Positions 33,434 to 41,993 of a stretch of DNA of 64,000 nt are shown piece after piece. The stretch spans positions 1 through 64,000 of the forward strand of contig JAPYSU010000011.1 in assembly GCA_029936425.1 (NCBI GenBank). Reading direction: 5' to 3'. Within the stretch, counting starts at the first letter, position 1. Each line of letters opens with the position of its first letter. The position numbers were made by a program, and so were the translations under genes. The notes beneath the pieces are model-generated. The model had not been told where the DNA came from. It worked only from the letters and a program-made list of their open reading frames with translations, and did not search any database. This DNA comes from Litorimonas sp. Its GTDB lineage: Bacteria; Pseudomonadota; Alphaproteobacteria; Caulobacterales; Maricaulaceae.

Positions 33434-34699
33434 TTATTGTTCATAATGAGCTTTTTGCCCTAGCGCAGCTTCAAGACGCCGTTTGGCAAGACAACGCACC
33501 GAAATTCCTTCAGATTCCCCTTCGCCTACCCCCAATATATTGGCGCCATTTTGCCATAAAGGAAGCGTCATTCTGACGGCCGGGGGATATTTCTTCACAG
33601 TTTCTGCGAGAATTTTAGGTAATTTCGTCATGTTTCCATAAAGCGGCGTCACCGTTATATCGCCGCGCACTGCCGTGGCGGTAAATCGCCCATCCCAAAT
33701 ATAAGGCACCCCCACGGGCAAAAATTGCCCGTCTGTCGCTGTTTGCTTTTTATTATATCGCCCTTTTACAGCCACAGCGTCGCGGCAAAGCAGAAATCCT
33801 TTAGCGTTCTTGGAAATTTGCGCGCCAGCAAGTGTAAGAGCTTTAAAATCTGACGCCCTCATTGCATTTAAGGCACGCCTAATTTTCGCTTGGTCTATTG
33901 GGCCACCTGTTCCGCTCACAATGCGAACCAGATGAACCAAAAGTTGCGGATAAGGAATGTCCGAAATGACGGCGCTCCCGTTTTTGTCCAGGCTCACGAT
34001 AATATCGGCTTGTTCAGCCAGAATATTTCGTTCTTTGGATTTCGCTTTTTGCAAATCCCCAGCGGCCCCTAGCAATGACCCGACATATTTTGGCGTTTCT
34101 TGCAGGCTCTGACGTATTCTTACCCTTGTAAATTCGCGATTGGAATTACTCGGGTCTTCAACCCAATCCAACTCTTTGTCATACAGGTAAGCAAGAATTT
34201 CAGATTTCGAAACGGAAAGGAGCGGACGGCATAAAGTCACTTCGGCAAGCTGCGGCCAAAGGGGGGCGTATTTTTCAGGGCTCATGCCTGCCGCTCCGCG
34301 CCAGTCCGTGCCGTTGTCATATCGCATAACAAGAGTTTCTGCCTGATCATCTTGGTGATGCGCCGTTAGAAGTAGAGGAATTTTCTTGGAGCGGCAAAAG
34401 TCTCCCATAAGGTTATATCGCGCTTTGCGGGCTTTTTCTTGAAGACCGGATTTTAGAGCACCAGGCTTCCAACTGAGAATTTGCGCTGTAATCCCCAGCG
34501 CCTCTGCTCGCCTCTTGGTTAGCTTGGCCTCATGAAATGACGCCTTCCTCAAGCCATGATCAACTATAAGAGCGCAGTGGAGTTTGGGGGCGTTTCTCAA
34601 TGCATGTAGCAAGGCCATGCTGTCCCCTCCGCCAGATACAGCAATAGCAAAAGGGGATATCGTTTTGGAATAAAAGGGAGGTAAGGTCTCTTTCAGCAT
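33434..34699 (-). CDS. tilS: tRNA(Ile)-lysidine synthase
   Basis: Adds lysine to C34 of the tRNA(Ile) CAU anticodon so that it reads AUA, an essential modification. The 421-aa protein has the ATP-pyrophosphatase P-loop SGGGDSMALLHAL near residue 22, VDHGLRK, and TAHHQDDQAETLVMR. The C-terminal part is diverged, as usual for the family. It follows cpoB on the minus strand after about 40 bp, and ftsH follows 89 bp after it, probably with an own promoter. Confidence 0.92.
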   Translation of the reverse strand: MLKETLPPFYSKTISPFAIAVSGGGDSMALLHALRNAPKLHCALIVDHGLRKASFHEAKLTKRRAEALGITAQILSWKPGALKSGLQEKARKARYNLMGDFCRSKKIPLLLTAHHQDDQAETLVMRYDNGTDWRGAAGMSPEKYAPLWPQLAEVTLCRPLLSVSKSEILAYLYDKELDWVEDPSNSNREFTRVRIRQSLQETPKYVGSLLGAAGDLQKAKSKERNILAEQADIIVSLDKNGSAVISDIPYPQLLVHLVRIVSGTGGPIDQAKIRRALNAMRASDFKALTLAGAQISKNAKGFLLCRDAVAVKGRYNKKQTATDGQFLPVGVPYIWDGRFTATAVRGDITVTPLYGNMTKLPKILAETVKKYPPAVRMTLPLWQNGANILGVGEGESEGISVRCLAKRRLEAALGQKAHYEQ

Positions 34700-34741
34700 T
34701 AAATTCTCAATATTGAGGCGACTAGCACAAGACCGAAGAAT

Positions 34742-35638
34742 TTAGCATCCGGTACGGGCCGCCTCGACATTTGCTTTTTCTCTTACAGCTTCGCGGGCGT
34801 CCGGGAACTGGTTCGGAAAACTGGCCAGTGTCTGGCACGCCTCTGCTGTTTTGCCTAATTCGCGCAGAGCCGCGGCGAGGCGCACCATCGCATTTGGCGC
34901 TTTTTCTCCGTCCGGGTTTTTACGCATCGAAGCAATATAAGCATCCGCAGCATCCGCATAGCCGCCGCGAACAAAATAACTCTCCCCTAACCAGAAACTC
35001 ATTTCTCCGGCGTCAGCGGCGTCGGGGTTAAATTCTAGGTATTGACTGAGCGACACTTGCGCGCCGGCGAAATCACCTTCGGCCAATTTCGTTTTCCCAA
35101 TTTGGCCAAGCTGACTTACATCTTCTCCGAGCGGCATTTCAGGTTCAGAAATGGTGGTTTCCTCGCCAATTACCAACTCTTTTTCTTCATAAACAGGCGC
35201 GCCAGGAATAGCCGATGGTTGGCCGTCAATTTTGGGGCCGTATTCATAGGATTCCTCGCGGCCCTGCGTCTCTTGCACGACTAAGTCGACAGCATCTAAA
35301 TGAATTCTGATCCGATTGGACAGTTCCTGCATGACGCGGATGTCGCCTTCTAGCGCATCAAGCTCAGAGACAAGATTTTCGCGCTCATAACGGAGGCGTT
35401 CTATTTCGCCCGTCAGACTGCGTTGAGATGTTTCGAGGCTATCCATACGGGCCATCAAGCGCTCTGCCGCTGGATCTCCTGTCAAGAGCCGTTGTTCAAG
35501 AATACTCACGCGTTGCGCCAGTTGAGCGTTTTGAGCTGCGAGTTCTCTCTTAGACTGCGCTTGCGCTGGCGACGCCAGACAAAGGGAAGCCGTCAGGCAG
35601 ATTAAAATAAGTGATTTGACCTGTATATTTTTAAACAT
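34742..35638 (-). CDS. cpoB: Cell division coordinator CpoB (YbgF)
   Basis: A periplasmic protein that links peptidoglycan synthesis (PBP1B) with Tol-driven outer-membrane constriction. The 298-aa protein has a signal peptide cut after SPAQAQ, a long coiled coil (about 30-120, LAAQNAQLAQRVSILEQRLL) that trimerises it, a low-complexity acidic linker, and a TPR-like C-terminal part (about 175-298). It lies directly after pal, its usual place in the tol-pal cluster. Two hairpins separate it from pal. Confidence 0.92.
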   Translation of the reverse strand: MFKNIQVKSLILICLTASLCLASPAQAQSKRELAAQNAQLAQRVSILEQRLLTGDPAAERLMARMDSLETSQRSLTGEIERLRYERENLVSELDALEGDIRVMQELSNRIRIHLDAVDLVVQETQGREESYEYGPKIDGQPSAIPGAPVYEEKELVIGEETTISEPEMPLGEDVSQLGQIGKTKLAEGDFAGAQVSLSQYLEFNPDAADAGEMSFWLGESYFVRGGYADAADAYIASMRKNPDGEKAPNAMVRLAAALRELGKTAEACQTLASFPNQFPDAREAVREKANVEAARTGC

Positions 35639-35652
35639 TTGAATCTCCTAAT

Positions 35653-35702
35653 GTCTGTCTATAACAGACTTAACGCCCATTCACTAAGGAATGAGCGTTA
35701 AG
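35653..35702 (-). terminator. Hairpins between pal and cpoB
   Basis: An 8-bp stem CTTAACGC/GCGTTAAG continues after a C/A mismatch into CATTC/GAATG (35669-35702); next to it GTCTG/CAGAC (35653-35669). There is no T-run, so it may trim or attenuate the transcript rather than end it. Confidence 0.5.
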
Positions 35703-35746
35703 AAATAGCCATATTTATGAACCCGCTATGAACGGAAAGGTGGCGT

Positions 35747-36313
35747 CTAGGACACGCCGCCTGACGTTAAATTCGTAAACCCATTCCGGTTACGAGCCCA
35801 TCCTTCTTCATTGGAGCGTGGATCAATTGGACGTTCTTTACCATAAGAAACAGTGCTGAGACGGCTGGGGGCAATGCCTTGCGCAACAAGGAAAGCCCGC
35901 ACGGCTTCTGCTCGTCTTGCACCAAGAGCCAGGTTATACTCCCGGGTTCCGCGTTCATCTGCGTGCCCTTCAATTATGGCATTCAAATTCGGATAGTTCG
36001 AAAGCCAGTTGGCTTGGCGAAGTAATTTATCACGCGCCTCACCTGTGAGTGTATATTGGTCGTAACCAAAATAAACGCGAGGCTCGCCGCCTGATTGGTA
36101 GGCGAAATCTTCAACGGAACCGGGCGTAGGCAAAGCCTCTGTCGTGGGAGCTACTACGGGGGGTTGCTGAATAGTTTCTCTTTCCGGCTCAACAGCTTGT
36201 GGAGGAGCCTGGGTTACAGGACGTTCCTGCACAGGAGCAGGCTTGGGTTTACTGGCGCAAGCAGATAGGGTTAGCACTGCGCTTCCCAAAAGAAATAGTT
36301 TAAGAGTTTTCAT
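35747..36313 (-). CDS. pal: Peptidoglycan-associated lipoprotein Pal
   Basis: An outer-membrane lipoprotein that grips peptidoglycan and is recycled to the division site by Tol. The 188-aa protein has a lipoprotein signal (LTLSAC), a Pro-rich linker (about 25-60) and an OmpA-like domain with the peptidoglycan-binding pattern IEGHADERGTREYNLALGARRAEAV. The in-frame region up to 36352 is longer, but the ATG at 36313 has GGAG at good spacing and starts the signal peptide, so it is used. It follows tolB and precedes cpoB. Confidence 0.95.
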   Translation of the reverse strand: MKTLKLFLLGSAVLTLSACASKPKPAPVQERPVTQAPPQAVEPERETIQQPPVVAPTTEALPTPGSVEDFAYQSGGEPRVYFGYDQYTLTGEARDKLLRQANWLSNYPNLNAIIEGHADERGTREYNLALGARRAEAVRAFLVAQGIAPSRLSTVSYGKERPIDPRSNEEGWARNRNGFTNLTSGGVS

Positions 36314-36469
36314 CAAAGGCTCCATTTGTAATCCGTGACGTTGGCATTTCATTCATGTCCAACATGTGACGGTGATTAAGAACGAGAATGCGGCAAAATC
36401 AAGGTCGCAGTAAGCAATAACGCCGATCTTTCCAAAAAGTTACCAAATTTATTCGATCCTTAGGTTAAG

Positions 36470-37786
36470 TTACGGCAATAATGGCGACCAGGCTGGGTCC
36501 GAGGCCTCCCCCGGAGTATTGACACGGCGTAGATTCTGCCCCGTCAGATCAACCGACCATATTTCACTTCGTGCGCCGCGACCGCGGGTTTCACGCGTAA
36601 AGGCGATGACCCGGCCATTCGGTGACCAGGTAGGACTTTCATCAAGATAGCTCTCCGTTAGAATACGCTCATTCTTACCGTCCGGGTCCATAACTCCAAT
36701 CGAAAACCGGCCATTGAGACTCTTAACAAAAGCAATCTTATCTCCACGCGGCGACCAGACGGGCGCATTATATCGTCCTTTGCCAAAACTAATGCGCCTT
36801 TGATCGCTACCATCTGCATCCATAACATAGAGTTGAGGCGACCCCCCTCTATCGGAGTTATAAACAATACGGCGACCATCCGGTGAGAAGCTGCCTGAAA
36901 CGTCAATAGCCGGATCGTTCGTCAAACGGCTGGTCGAGCGAGACATCAAATCCATTATGTAAATGTCAGTATCCCCTCGCCTTTCCATGGACATTACGAG
37001 TTTATTCCCATCCGGTGAAAAAGTCGGAGAAAAGGTCATGCCGGGGAAATCCCCCAAAAGCTCCCGACGGCCCGTTTCTATATCCAGAATATAAAGACGC
37101 GGATAAGTGTTTTCATAAGACAGGAAAACAATTTTCTGACTGCTTGGTGAGAAACGAGGCGTCAGAACCAGATCTGACCCAGCGAGGAGATATTGAGGAT
37201 TTGCACCATCCTGATCCATAATTCCAAGGCGTCTCTGGCGATTAGTCTTCGATCCCTTTTCGTCAATAAAAACAATACGGCTGTCAAAGTAACCTTCTTC
37301 TCCGGTTAGCGCCTTATAGATTGCGTCCGACGCCTTGTGAGCTGTACGCCGCCAGTTTTGAGGTGTCGCTGCAAGACGAATTCCTGCCAATTGTTTGCCA
37401 GCAAAAACATCCCACAAACGAAATTCGACCCGGATACGATTTGCGTTTTCCTCGACAATACGTCCTGAAACCAGCGCTTCAGCCTTGATGACGCGCCAGT
37501 CAGCATAGGTCGGCTCATAATCAATATTGGTTTGAACTTCTAGAAAGCTGGCCGGATCAAGAGATCTGAATAATCCAGAGCGTTCAAGGTCAGCCCGTAT
37601 GACTTCAGCGACTTGAGCGCCCAAATCTCGTCCTGCCTCAGACTGAGATATAAAGTCGGGGACGGCAATGGGGGTCGGCTCCAGATTGCCTTTTGTGATA
37701 TCGATTTCCAGCTGCGCCTGAGCGGCAAACGGCCAAGCGAAGGCTGCCATTATAATAGTTAGTAATAGTCGAATAAACACTTTCAC
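36470..37786 (-). CDS. tolB: Tol-Pal system beta-propeller protein TolB
   Basis: A periplasmic protein that binds Pal and is pulled by TolA, releasing Pal for relocation. The 438-aa protein has a signal peptide (cut near AQAQL), an N-terminal alpha/beta domain (about 30-165) and a six-bladed propeller made of repeats with the pattern FSPDGxxI/WSPxGxxI (FSPDGNKLVMS, FSPDGRRIVYN, WSPRGDKIAFV, WSPNGRVIAFT). It lies between tolA and pal, as expected. Length is normal. Confidence 0.96.
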   Translation of the reverse strand: MKVFIRLLLTIIMAAFAWPFAAQAQLEIDITKGNLEPTPIAVPDFISQSEAGRDLGAQVAEVIRADLERSGLFRSLDPASFLEVQTNIDYEPTYADWRVIKAEALVSGRIVEENANRIRVEFRLWDVFAGKQLAGIRLAATPQNWRRTAHKASDAIYKALTGEEGYFDSRIVFIDEKGSKTNRQRRLGIMDQDGANPQYLLAGSDLVLTPRFSPSSQKIVFLSYENTYPRLYILDIETGRRELLGDFPGMTFSPTFSPDGNKLVMSMERRGDTDIYIMDLMSRSTSRLTNDPAIDVSGSFSPDGRRIVYNSDRGGSPQLYVMDADGSDQRRISFGKGRYNAPVWSPRGDKIAFVKSLNGRFSIGVMDPDGKNERILTESYLDESPTWSPNGRVIAFTRETRGRGARSEIWSVDLTGQNLRRVNTPGEASDPAWSPLLP

Positions 37787-37829
37787 AGAAGAGTCCTTTG
37801 CTTAATTAGCTATCAGTTTCTTACGCGCC

Positions 37830-38663
37830 TTACAATTGCGGAGCAAAATTCAAAGTCAAATTGCGCCATTCTGAGTATTTCTCATCCGGTAAGAAATCAT
37901 AAGGGGCGCATTGCGATACGGCCCGAACCGCGCGTTGTTCCGCAACTTCCCAAAAAGGATTTCCCGGGTCATTTCGACGGGATGCCATGCGGTTTTTAAC
38001 TTTTACATCTTCAACAAAACCTCCAGGCAGGAGTTTCACATCCAATTTAACGATAAGTTTCTCTGGGTTTTGGGCGTCGGCCGGAATTCTCCAGCATTTA
38101 TACATTGCCGATTGAAGGGCATCGAGTTCAGAAAGGGTCATATCTGTTCCCGCCCCTGAGCCGGAGCGCGCAGCCTCGGCAAAACGATAGGTATTCTGCT
38201 CAGACTCCAGAGTTTTTTGTTTATTCTTTTCCGGAGAGGTATCGCGTGTTTTGTTCACAAGGCCCGAAAGTTTATCCAAATCAAAAGCAGGCTCGTCCGG
38301 GGTTTCAGGCACCTCTTCCCGCTTGTCGGGAGCTTCCGCTGGTTCTTTAGCAGCTTCAGGAATAACGGCTTCGGCCGTTTTCTCGACTGGCTCCTCCATG
38401 CGTTCAGTTATGTCAGGCGCCTCTTCTTCCGCATTTTCCATTGGCGTTTCAAGCACCATAGGAGCTTCGGGCTCGGCTTCAGGCAATTTTTCTTTTGGCT
38501 TGCGAATAGCTGCAGAGATGTTTGTTGTCTCACTTATGGAAACAAGGTCAATTGGAATAACCCGCGTTTCCTCAAACGGTCTCACTTCACCTGAAAAAGA
38601 AATCAGGCCGACCGTTACAGCGGCAACATGGAGGCCAATGGATATCGGCATACCGAATTTCAT
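37830..38663 (-). CDS. tolA: TolA energy-transducing protein
   Basis: Spans the periplasm and transmits proton-motive energy from TolQR to TolB-Pal. The 277-aa protein has one N-terminal membrane helix (about 5-24), a Pro/Glu/Ala-rich domain (about 50-145), unlike the Lys/Ala helix of E. coli but typical of alphaproteobacteria, and a C-terminal TonB/TolA-like domain (QSAMYKCWRIPADA onward). It starts 3 bp after tolR stops, so they are co-translated. Confidence 0.9.
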   Translation of the reverse strand: MKFGMPISIGLHVAAVTVGLISFSGEVRPFEETRVIPIDLVSISETTNISAAIRKPKEKLPEAEPEAPMVLETPMENAEEEAPDITERMEEPVEKTAEAVIPEAAKEPAEAPDKREEVPETPDEPAFDLDKLSGLVNKTRDTSPEKNKQKTLESEQNTYRFAEAARSGSGAGTDMTLSELDALQSAMYKCWRIPADAQNPEKLIVKLDVKLLPGGFVEDVKVKNRMASRRNDPGNPFWEVAEQRAVRAVSQCAPYDFLPDEKYSEWRNLTLNFAPQL

Positions 38664-38666
38664 GAA

Positions 38667-39122
38667 TTACTGAGACACCGGATCTGTGACGAGCCCGAGG
38701 TTTGAGAAACCGGCAGCATTGACCCGTGCCATGACTTTCATCACTGCGCCGTAATCGGAGTTTTCGTCTGCACGCAGATAGATGCGTTCTTCATACCCAT
38801 TTGCGGCAATTGCAGAAAGTTTCGGGGCGAGCTCGTCCAAACTCACTTGGGCTTCTTGAATGAATATACCGCCATCTTTATCGACTGAAATAGTTATAGG
38901 TTCGGTCTGGCTTGGCAGGCTCTTTGCGTCTGTTTTCGGAAGCTCCAAAGGCACGCCAACAGAAAGCAGTGGAGCGGCCACCATGAAGACAATCAGCAAT
39001 ACCAACATAACATCGACGAGCGGCGTTACATTGATATCAGAATTGAGACGACCTCCGCGATTGCGGCGGCGTCCACTACCGCGCCCTGTTCTACCGGTGC
39101 GGGAAGAAACGGAAGCGCCCAT
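38667..39122 (-). CDS. tolR: TolR proton-channel subunit
   Basis: An ExbD-family inner-membrane protein that, with TolQ, makes the proton-driven stator. The 151-aa protein has an Arg/Gly-rich cytoplasmic tail, a single membrane helix PLVDVMLVLLIVFMVAAP containing the proton-carrying Asp, and a periplasmic domain. It starts one base after the tolQ stop codon. Normal length. Confidence 0.95.
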   Translation of the reverse strand: MGASVSSRTGRTGRGSGRRRNRGGRLNSDINVTPLVDVMLVLLIVFMVAAPLLSVGVPLELPKTDAKSLPSQTEPITISVDKDGGIFIQEAQVSLDELAPKLSAIAANGYEERIYLRADENSDYGAVMKVMARVNAAGFSNLGLVTDPVSQ

Positions 39123-39123
39123 T

Positions 39124-39852
39124 TTACTGCCCCTTGCTTATTTTGCGTGAAAGGATGGCTGAGAGTTCGTCAGCATATCCTTCAATCCGGCCGCCATAAG
39201 CATCGAGATCATTGCTATATTTGTTATAAAAAACCAGGGCCGGGATCGCTGCGATGAGGCCCAAGGCCGTAGCAAACAAGGCCTCGGCAATACCCGGAGC
39301 CACAACGGAAAGATTTGTATTCTGGCTTGCTGCAATCGCGCGGAAAGCATTCATGATGCCCCAAACAGTCCCGAACAAGCCGACAAAGACGGACGCGGAA
39401 GACACGGTCGCCAAGACTGCCATACCGCGCTCGGCTTTGGCCATTTCTCGATTAATGACCAGGTTCATGACCGAATCAATGCGCTGGCGCGTGCTCTGCA
39501 AGGCACTCTCGGTTCTTGGGGACGTCCTGCTTTCACTATATTCCCGCATAGCGGCGGAAAAGATACGCGCCATGGGATCGCGCGTATCGCGCCCAAGTGA
39601 AGCAGAGAGGTCTTCCAATGTCCGGCCGGACCAAAAAGTATCTTCAAAATCGGTCGCCCGTCGTTTGAGCATAAAAAACATAATCGCTTTGTCTATTGCG
39701 ACCCCCCAAGACCAGAGCGAAGCAATAATAAGTAAAACCATGACGCCTTTGACGACCCAGTCAGCCCGAAGAAAGAGAGACCAAAAGGAAAACTGGTCGT
39801 TCGAAACGGGCTCCAAAGCTGTTGTCACCTGAAAAATCAGATCAATCATCAT
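39124..39852 (-). CDS. tolQ: TolQ proton-channel subunit
   Basis: An ExbB/MotA-family inner-membrane protein that forms the pentameric ring around TolR. The 242-aa protein has three membrane helices (about 32-52, 138-160, 180-202) with the conserved VGLFGTVWGIMNAF and ALFATALGLIAAIPA motifs that line the ion path. It is the first gene of tolQ-tolR-tolA-tolB-pal-cpoB. The thioesterase ybgC that often precedes it is absent here. Confidence 0.95.
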   Translation of the reverse strand: MMIDLIFQVTTALEPVSNDQFSFWSLFLRADWVVKGVMVLLIIASLWSWGVAIDKAIMFFMLKRRATDFEDTFWSGRTLEDLSASLGRDTRDPMARIFSAAMREYSESRTSPRTESALQSTRQRIDSVMNLVINREMAKAERGMAVLATVSSASVFVGLFGTVWGIMNAFRAIAASQNTNLSVVAPGIAEALFATALGLIAAIPALVFYNKYSNDLDAYGGRIEGYADELSAILSRKISKGQ

Positions 39853-40166
39853 AATTACGGCCTTCGCTTGCAGGATTCGCTATCTGCGCGATCCATGATA
39901 AATACTTATGTCATTTCTGGGGCAGGATAGGCAGAGCTGCAGCTGTCTTCCAATTAATAGGCTGTAACATCCGGGCCTGCGCCCAACTTTGCCAGTACAC
40001 ATAAAATTATGCCTGAAAAGAAAGTGTTAACCATAAAGCGAAATATCTGAAAATTCAGTGTAAAACTTAAAAAACTTGCTTTTTGCCTCATAATTGGCGC
40101 AGTCTAGTCATGGTTTTGTCTATCGAGAGCTGTTAAGACTTAGATGAAACTTTACAGGAGTCTGAT
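39853..40166. other. Divergent intergenic region between tolQ and a lipoprotein gene
   Basis: A 314-bp gap with no credible gene. It must hold the tol operon promoter leftward and the lipoprotein promoter rightward. A CtrA half-site TTAACCAT is at 40028-40035, without a partner at N7. No hairpin or repeat of note. Confidence 0.5.
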
Positions 40167-40532
40167 ATGCGCCGATTTACTTTACTCGCTTTACTTTGCG
40201 GAACGGTCTTTACAGCCTGTCAGACTACTCAGCCCGACGCGCCTACGACAATTGTTGCCCCGGAAACGGTTCAAACGTGCATGTCTGTCTCAAGCCTGAC
40301 AAAGAAAGTTATCCCGGCGGAGACGAAAGTCCAATATGCCATTACGGAAATTGATAATCCACCTTACGAACCCATTCAGACAAAAGTGAAGCAGATAAAG
40401 GTCGTGAAGCCCGCAGAGGTTGTCTATGTAAATGAAGAGGGTAGCCAGATTGTCGACATTTGCGAAACAAATATCGAGATCGGCGAAATCGGACCTGGCG
40501 TAGGAGAAGTCATACCCGAACCGGAGAGCTAA
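40167..40532 (+). CDS. Hypothetical lipoprotein
   Basis: I do not recognise this 121-aa protein. It has a lipoprotein signal (VFTACQTT) and then a beta-rich Val/Ile/Glu-rich body with two spaced Cys (VQTCMS, VDICET) that might pair. The C-terminus is Gly/Pro/Glu rich. An AGGAG precedes the start. A short stem with TTTTT (about 40535-40555) follows the stop, in the gap before the convergent gene. It stands alone, between the tol operon and the prfA group. Confidence 0.6.
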   Translation: MRRFTLLALLCGTVFTACQTTQPDAPTTIVAPETVQTCMSVSSLTKKVIPAETKVQYAITEIDNPPYEPIQTKVKQIKVVKPAEVVYVNEEGSQIVDICETNIEIGEIGPGVGEVIPEPES

Positions 40533-40552
40533 ATAGCCCCTTTTGGGTATTT

Positions 40553-40867
40553 TTAAGCGTTCAAGAAATCAGCTGTGACCTCGCCGGCCCATAAAATCTC
40601 ACTGGGCTCGCAAATTTCAGCCCAAATTAGTCGGGTTTTGACAAAGTCTTCGGTCGGCACGACCTGTTGTGATGACTCGAAGGTCGATTTGTCGGGCCAT
40701 TCCGCATAGGCATAAAAAGCGCCGTCCTCTCCTTTATGGAGCCGAGACCCCAAAGCGCCCGCATTTTCCTGAAAAAATGTGGTCACGCTCGACCAACACT
40801 CAACAAATTGCTTTTCGGTTTCCGGTGAAGGCGCCGTGAGCATAAACTTATAACTGATAGCAAACAT
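40553..40867 (-). CDS. Antibiotic-biosynthesis-monooxygenase-like small protein
   Basis: The 104-aa protein looks like a dimeric alpha-beta barrel protein of the ABM/DUF4286-like type: FAISYKFML at the start, a helix (ETEKQFVECWSSVTTFF), then GALGSRLHKGEDGAFYAYAEWPDKSTFES. Such proteins do small-molecule oxidation or are of unknown role; no active-site residue is certain. It starts 8 bp after the prfA stop, in the place where prmC is common in other bacteria, so it shares the prfA transcript. Confidence 0.55.
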   Translation of the reverse strand: MFAISYKFMLTAPSPETEKQFVECWSSVTTFFQENAGALGSRLHKGEDGAFYAYAEWPDKSTFESSQQVVPTEDFVKTRLIWAEICEPSEILWAGEVTADFLNA

Positions 40868-40875
40868 AGCTCGGC

Positions 40876-41955
40876 TTAACCCTGCATTTCCATCTGAGCA
40901 AGGCGCGCCGCCTGATCTTCGGCCATGAGGGCATCCACAACATCGTTCAAAGCATCACCGGCAACGATCTTATCCAGATTATAAAGCGTTAGACCGATGC
41001 GGTGATCCGTGACCCGGCCTTGCGGATAATTATAAGTGCGGATGCGTTCAGATCTGTCACCGGAACCGACCTGCCCTGAGCGCTCTTCGGCGCGTTCGGA
41101 GTCGATACGTTGCTTTTCCATGTCGTATAGCTTCATTTTCAACAGACGCTCCGCGTTCGCGCGGTTCATATGCTGGGATTTGGCATCGCAAACAACAACG
41201 ACGCCGGTAGGAACATGGGTCATACGGACGGCTGAGTCGGTTTTGTTGACGTGCTGACCACCTGCCCCGGACGCCCGCATCGTATCGACCCGGACGTCGT
41301 TCATGGAAAATCCGATATCAATATCGGCTGGTTCGGGCAAAACCGCTACTGTCGCGGCAGAGGTATGTATACGGCCCTGGGTTTCAGTCACGGGAACGCG
41401 CTGCACCCGGTGAACCCCGGACTCAAATTTCATTTTGCCGTAAGCCCCGGAGCCAGAAACAGAAGCGACGATTTCTTTATACCCGCCCATATCCGCCTCG
41501 GCTTCACTTTCCACCTCAACCTTCCAGCCCTGAATGGAGGCGTAGCGCGCATACATGGCGAATAAATCGCCCGCAAAAATTGCGGCTTCATCCCCGCCCG
41601 TTCCGGCGCGGATTTCCAGAACAATCGAGGCGCTGTCATCCTTGTCTTTAGGCAATAAGAGAAGAGAGACTTCTTTTTCCAGCGCCGGAAGCGACTCTTT
41701 AAGAGTTTGCATCTCTTCTTTCGCCATGGCCTTCATTTCAGCGCCGTTCTCCGGATCCGCAGCCATCGCTTCGAGATCGCTCATTTCGGAGCGGACATTA
41801 CGAAGTTTTCGGACGCCTTCTGCAATCGGTTTCAGCTCGGCATAATCTTTGCCAAGTTGAACAATTTCGTCACTATCCATCGTCGCGCTCATTCGCGCTT
41901 CGATTTGTTCAAAACGGTCTAGGACTTGGGCAAGTTTTATATCTGGGATGTGCAT
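40876..41955 (-). CDS. prfA: Peptide chain release factor 1
   Basis: Recognises UAA and UAG stop codons and triggers peptide release. The 359-aa protein has the peptide-release motif GGQ in RASGAGGQHVNKTDSAVR (about 230) and the RF1-type codon-recognition tripeptide PVT in VQRVPVTETQGRIHTS. Length is normal. The methylase prmC, often next to prfA, is not here; an ABM-like gene follows instead. Confidence 0.96.
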   Translation of the reverse strand: MHIPDIKLAQVLDRFEQIEARMSATMDSDEIVQLGKDYAELKPIAEGVRKLRNVRSEMSDLEAMAADPENGAEMKAMAKEEMQTLKESLPALEKEVSLLLLPKDKDDSASIVLEIRAGTGGDEAAIFAGDLFAMYARYASIQGWKVEVESEAEADMGGYKEIVASVSGSGAYGKMKFESGVHRVQRVPVTETQGRIHTSAATVAVLPEPADIDIGFSMNDVRVDTMRASGAGGQHVNKTDSAVRMTHVPTGVVVVCDAKSQHMNRANAERLLKMKLYDMEKQRIDSERAEERSGQVGSGDRSERIRTYNYPQGRVTDHRIGLTLYNLDKIVAGDALNDVVDALMAEDQAARLAQMEMQG

Positions 41956-41993
41956 CAGGGCGGGTTAGTCTGTTAAAGTGTCGCGGTCAATTC

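Noticed and set aside
40028..40035. CtrA site before tolQ
   Set aside because: Only a half-site TTAACCAT; no partner at N7.
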